DNA from: an uncultured Saprospiraceae bacterium
Lineage (GTDB): Bacteria; Bacteroidota; Bacteroidia; Chitinophagales; Saprospiraceae
Assembly (NCBI GenBank): GCA_937967535.1
Contig: CALCMV010000270.1
Span: 1-8,603, forward strand
DNA length: 8,603 bases
Reading direction: 5' to 3'
Numbering within the stretch: position 1 is the first letter of the stretch; each line of letters begins with the position of its first letter. A program made the translations under genes and the position numbers. This document shows positions 5,811 to 8,603 of the stretch, piece after piece. The notes below the pieces were generated by a model, which did not search any database, was not told the origin of the DNA, and saw only the letters and a list, made by a program, of their open reading frames with translations.

Positions 5811-7191
5811 CAGTTCCAAAATTATTGGTACAATCTTCTATTTCTCCCGAGAAGTCTGCATTTGCAGGAGCAGTAAATCCACTGTATAGCTCAATACAAT
5901 TTCCTGCTTTAAAAGTTGTATTTGTTCCGGTAGTAACATCGAAGACAATGACCGAATTTTGAGCCTGATGCAGACCGGTTACTGTTGTATTGTTCAAAAG
6001 AAGATTTTGTGGGCAATTGGCAAAACAATCGTCTGTAACCAATATATCAAATTCACAGGAAGGACCTATAATAAAACCATCTTCATAAGCTATACAAAAT
6101 ACGGTGTGTGTGCCGGCAGGAAAAGTACTACCTGATGGAGGGTAACAGGAGATGTTTCCGAGATTGCTAATGCAATCGTCAAAAATTATAGGGTCAGCCC
6201 AAGCTACTACAGCACTACAAGTATTGGGGTCCGGCTGCACCACAATATCATTCGGACAGGAAATAAACGCCGGTTGACTATCTGTTACAAATACATCAAA
6301 GGTACAAGCGTCCGTATTATTTGCCCCATCCGTAGCGATACAACTCACTGTGGTCGTTCCTACTGAGAAAAAACTCAATGGTGGCGGGTAGCACTGTATC
6401 GCTACGCCCGGACAATTGACCGAAGGAAAAGGATAATCTACTACTGTTCCGCAATTGCTCGTACTTGTAGCTTGCACGAATAAATCCTGCGGACAGGTGA
6501 TGACCGGAGGTGTATTGTTCGATACAAATACATTAAATGAACAATAGTCACTATTATTGGATAGGTCAGTTGCAATGCAGGTCACAGTGTTCGTTCCTGC
6601 TGAGAAAAGGCTTCCCGGCGGCGGATAGCACTGCACCGATGCGCCCGAACAATTATCACTAAACGAAGGATAAAGATAAGATACAATCGCTCCGCAACTG
6701 CCTGTGCCTTGTACAAATAAATCCTGTGGACAGGATATGGTCGGAGGTATATTTTCGGTTACGATTACATCAAAGGTGCAGCTAGACGCATTGTTTGATG
6801 CATCAGTTGCGGTATAGATTACTGTGGTCGTTCCTACCGAAAAATAATTCCACGCCGGCGGGTCATACTGCACCAATACGCTCGAACAATTGTCAAAAGC
6901 CGGATTGTAGGGATATGCATATAGAAATGTTTCGCAACTAGTTGTAGCCTGTATAAATAAATTCTGCGGACAAGAAATCGTTGGTGGGGTAACATCTCCT
7001 GTGCAAGTAGCCTGCTTTACCCCTTTGTTAATGCCCATAAAATCATAGGATAGTTGCCAGTTCATAGCATCTTTATCAAAAGATCTTGTATTCTGATTTA
7101 ATTCATTAACCGAAAGGCTAGTATTTTGAGTGAAAGCTTTTGTGGAAAAGAAAACACTGATTAATAGTAATACAGAGAGATATTTTTTCAT
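5794..7191 (-). CDS. Secreted HYR-repeat protein with C-terminal 3-coathanger-like domain
   Basis: A 465-residue exported protein. Residues 1-21 are a signal peptide (MKK, hydrophobic core, cleavage near AFTQ). After a linker come four HYR (hyalin repeat, Ig-like) modules at about 65-145, 146-225, 226-304 and 305-387. Each opens with a PP.ISCPQDLFVQ-like strand and closes with GTTTV..IATD..NN...C.FDV.VT. HYR modules usually act as adhesion or spacer domains. Residues 388-454 (QNSVIVFDVTTGT, FKAGNCIELYSGF, then EIEDC) resemble the 3-coathanger stack domain of Bacteroidota surface proteins. There is no recognisable type IX secretion C-terminal domain and no lipobox, so the final location is open. 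The protein is rich in Ser, Thr, Asn and Cys. The cysteines point to a disulfide-stabilised periplasmic or extracellular product. Its stop codon overlaps the start of the ligase-family gene, and it is the first gene of that pair. Confidence 0.9.
   Translation of the reverse strand: MKKYLSVLLLISVFFSTKAFTQNTSLSVNELNQNTRSFDKDAMNWQLSYDFMGINKGVKQATCTGDVTPPTISCPQNLFIQATTSCETFLYAYPYNPAFDNCSSVLVQYDPPAWNYFSVGTTTVIYTATDASNNASSCTFDVIVTENIPPTISCPQDLFVQGTGSCGAIVSYLYPSFSDNCSGASVQCYPPPGSLFSAGTNTVTCIATDLSNNSDYCSFNVFVSNNTPPVITCPQDLFVQATSTSNCGTVVDYPFPSVNCPGVAIQCYPPPLSFFSVGTTTVSCIATDGANNTDACTFDVFVTDSQPAFISCPNDIVVQPDPNTCSAVVAWADPIIFDDCISNLGNISCYPPSGSTFPAGTHTVFCIAYEDGFIIGPSCEFDILVTDDCFANCPQNLLLNNTTVTGLHQAQNSVIVFDVTTGTNTTFKAGNCIELYSGFTAPANADFSGEIEDCTNNFGTDGNQN
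6031..6999 (-). repeat. Four ~240-bp internal coding repeats (HYR modules)
   Basis: The four HYR modules are also visible as DNA repeats with a period of about 240 bp. For example, the segment around AAATCCTG(C/T)GGACAGG recurs near 6480, 6720 and, more divergently, 6960. Modules 2 and 3 are the most alike, and module 4 (6031-6279) has drifted furthest. This implies duplication inside the gene and a possible site for copy-number change between strains. Confidence 0.75.
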
Positions 7192-7469
7192 AGCATTGAA
7201 TTTTATCAGGAGTTTGTTTGTTCTGCTTGTGCAATGTAAAAATAATTTTTAAAAAAAATAATGTTTTTGATAAAAAATGTATTTAAGATGTTGAATACCA
7301 ACCACTTCATATCCAACAATTCCACCAAGCGACAAACCAAAGCACATGCGGGAGCATAAATCACACCATTTCATTTCCATATCTTTTCAATAGTAGGTAA
7401 AATACTCTATCGTCCGACGAATGAATGAAAACACACAGCAGAATGACAAGCCATACATTTGAATCATCA
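7192..7469. other. Upstream spacer of the HYR gene, no clear gene
   Basis: This spacer is AT-rich next to the HYR start. It should hold the promoter of the HYR/ligase pair on the minus strand, but no convincing -33/-7 pair could be placed. TACATTG on the minus strand near 7240 is a weak -7 candidate only. One isolated CGTCCGACG lies at 7411-7419. No tRNA-like, coding or riboswitch-like structure is seen. Confidence 0.4.
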
Positions 7470-7589
7470 CCTTCGTCTGACGACTAAAACGTAGAACGGT
7501 GCTTCCAGCCCGTTCCTCGCGTATGTAATGGACACACGAATGCGACGCGGACTGGAAGTACCGCGCTACATAGTCGTCAGATGACAAGG
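7470..7589. repeat. 120-bp palindromic repeat using the REP-like core
   Basis: CGTCTGACGACTA (7474-7486) pairs with TAGTCGTCAGATG (7571-7583, one mismatch). Farther in, CGTAGAACGGTGCTTCCAGC (from 7490) pairs with the ACTGGAAGTACCGCGCTAC core at 7551-7569. The inner pair is the same repeat as in the 3749-3949 cluster, including a CCTCGCGTAT spacer piece in reverse. The outer pair carries the CGTCTGACG motif of the other palindromes. The whole could fold into one long hairpin with a loop of about 30 bases. It looks like a composite of two repeat families. Confidence 0.8.
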
Positions 7590-7737
7590 GGAAGCGGATA
7601 AGGTTTCGTCGAAATGTTCGATTCTTAACCTAAAGAAGTATAAAGTTAGGGTTTGTAGTATTTTGAAAAGGATAGGTGTAAACTTTAAAAAGGTATGCGA
7701 ATAACAGGTGGGGTGAAAAACTGGTTTTTCATGTAGA

Positions 7738-7764
7738 TGCAAGGCATTTTCAAAATGCCTTGCA
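7738..7764. repeat. Perfect 13-bp stem palindrome with single-base centre
   Basis: TGCAAGGCATTTT (7738-7750) and AAAATGCCTTGCA (7752-7764) are exact reverse complements around C7751. The palindrome abuts the second copy of the ~150-bp palindromic repeat, which begins at 7765. No T-run follows on either strand beyond the stem itself, so it is listed as a repeat and not as a terminator. Confidence 0.85.
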
Positions 7765-7910
7765 GGCTATCCGTCTAACTTTGCCTAAATGAAGACTCGT
7801 CAGACGAATTCCTTTATTCAGTGCGAATATTTTATGAGATAAATCACTACATTTCATAAAAACCTTCGTCAGACGAGTAAACCTCGCAAGTAAACTTAGA
7901 TAAGCAATCA
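7765..7910. repeat. ~150-bp palindromic repeat, copy B
   Basis: This is the second copy of the repeat at 966-1118, in the same orientation. Shared blocks include TGCGAATATTTTATGAGA, AATCACTACATTTCA and CCTTCGTCAGACGAGTA. It keeps the two CGTCAGACG sites (7798-7806 and 7867-7875), but its outermost arms have diverged more than those of copy A. Here it is not enclosed by the 59-bp inverted repeats seen at the first locus, which shows that the two repeats are separable units. Confidence 0.82.
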
Positions 7911-8015
7911 ACCTTATGCGTCTTGAATTGGCATAAAAATATTTAAACATATTATCTTATTAAATAAGAGCTAATTTTCTTTTTTGTAAAAATTGTCAAA
8001 GAACCAAAAATATTT

Positions 8016-8033
8016 CCAGACAGGAATGTCTGG
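8016..8033. repeat. Short hairpin in the leader of the 8043 gene
   Basis: CCAGACA (8016-8022) pairs exactly with TGTCTGG (8027-8033) around a GGAA loop, ending nine bases before the ATG at 8043. The compact stem resembles a REP-type palindrome. Because it sits where ribosomes would load, it could affect translation, but nothing here proves regulation. Confidence 0.6.
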
Positions 8034-8042
8034 GTTACGGTT

Positions 8043-8603
8043 ATGAAAAAAATAATCTTTACTACACTCATGTTGTTTTCCGCTATCGCGGGAATTTATT
8101 TATTACAAAAAAAAGAAAATAACAAGGACGAAATGAATCGTCTGACAACTACAAATTGTCAGACGATGGAGCCGGGCAAAGACCGGATGGCAGAAAAATT
8201 TCGCCCTGCCGAGCATCTCTTTATTCAACGTGCCTACCCGGATGCGACGCCTGATATACAAGCATACACGGCAGCACTGCATAAGGTAAATCAAGACATC
8301 AAATTAAAAGCCAACCAACAAGGCTTTGATGCTGAATGGACTCAACAAGGACCGAAGAATATCGGCGGACGCGTCAATACTGTTGCTGTCAATCCCGAAG
8401 ATGAAGCGATTATGTATGCCGGATTTTCGGGCGGCGGCGTATTCAAAACAATCAATGGCGGCGCAGAATGGACACCCATTTTTGACGACCAAGCCTTTCT
8501 TGCTATCGGCGATATTGTGCTTGACCCCAACGACCCAAACATCGTATATGTAGGTACGGGCGATGTCAATATTTCAGGCTATCCTTTTATCGGTGACGGC
8601 GTA
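8043..8603 (+). CDS. BNR/VPS10 (sortilin-like) beta-propeller exported protein, 3' end outside window
   Basis: An open frame of 187 codons that runs off the window without a stop. Residues 1-21 (MKKIIF then a hydrophobic run to YLL) form a signal peptide or membrane anchor with no clear cleavage site. Residues 22-95 are a polar, helix-prone linker. From residue 99 the sequence is typical of BNR/VPS10-type beta-propeller proteins of Bacteroidota: WTQQGPKNIGGRVNTVAVNP, then YAGFSGGGVFKTINGGAEW with an Asp-box-like TINGGAEW (136-143, Asn replacing the usual Asp), then VLDPNDPNIVYVGTGD (159-174). Such proteins are commonly large, secreted and anchored by a C-terminal type IX sorting domain, but that end is not visible. 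The ATG at 8043 is the first in frame giving a hydrophobic N-terminus. A repeat-related stem-loop lies in the linker coding region (8137-8167). The catalytic or binding role is unknown. Confidence 0.87.
   Translation, partial: MKKIIFTTLMLFSAIAGIYLLQKKENNKDEMNRLTTTNCQTMEPGKDRMAEKFRPAEHLFIQRAYPDATPDIQAYTAALHKVNQDIKLKANQQGFDAEWTQQGPKNIGGRVNTVAVNPEDEAIMYAGFSGGGVFKTINGGAEWTPIFDDQAFLAIGDIVLDPNDPNIVYVGTGDVNISGYPFIGDGV
8137..8167. repeat. 12-bp stem-loop inside coding sequence
   Basis: ATCGTCTGACAA (8137-8148) and TTGTCAGACGAT (8156-8167) are perfect reverse complements around a 7-base loop. The arms share CGTCTGAC/GTCAGACG with the intergenic palindromes. The stretch codes for residues 32-42 (NRLTTTNCQTM) of the polar linker after the signal/anchor of the BNR-type protein and keeps the frame. 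Confidence 0.75.

Noticed and set aside
7387..7950. Two minus-strand open frames of 66 codons
   Set aside because: They coincide with the palindromic repeats at 7470-7589 and 7765-7910 and show no protein-like features.

Overview
The window looks like chromosomal DNA from a member of the Bacteroidota, plausibly the Saprospirales lineage, though the order-level placement is only a guess. The reasons are: AT-rich spacers without Shine-Dalgarno sequences before most starts; a secreted HYR-repeat protein that ends in what looks like the '3-coathanger stack' domain; a BNR/VPS10-type exported protein; a lipoprotein form of MsrA; and a short bacterial homogentisate dioxygenase.

Layout. Positions 191-853 (+) encode a lipoprotein methionine sulfoxide reductase A. 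Positions 854-1361 are non-coding and hold a 332-bp palindromic, MITE-like element with 59-bp terminal inverted repeats and a second palindromic element nested inside it. Positions 1362-2426 (+) encode an unrecognised exported protein with an Arg-rich middle. It is followed at once by a perfect 56-bp palindrome and then by a short spacer carrying a possible promoter/operator. Positions 2587-3747 (+) encode homogentisate 1,2-dioxygenase. A REP-like repeat cluster (3749-3949) fills the gap between this gene and the convergent minus-strand pair. That pair is the HYR-domain secreted protein (7191-5794) and, overlapping its end, a Wzy/WaaL/PglL-type O-antigen ligase-family membrane protein with C-terminal TPRs (5810-3981). 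Positions 7192-8042 are an 850-bp spacer with four further palindromic repeats. One is a second copy of the nested element at 966-1118 and another uses the same core as the REP cluster. Positions 8043-8603 (+) hold the start of a BNR/VPS10-like exported protein that runs off the window.

How the parts relate. The only convincing gene-gene coupling is the HYR protein and the ligase-family enzyme, whose reading frames overlap by 17 bp. This fits, but does not prove, a secreted substrate made together with a glycan-transferring or glycan-polymerising enzyme. The dioxygenase belongs to tyrosine/phenylalanine breakdown but has no pathway neighbours here. MsrA and the unknown exported protein look like independent envelope genes.

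I see no defence system, CRISPR array, tRNA, rRNA or transposase gene. The most unusual content is the density and nesting of small non-coding palindromic repeats. Several share a CGTC-N-GACG core. Three begin 1-3 bp after the stop codon of a plus-strand gene, and one related stem-loop lies in frame inside a coding sequence.
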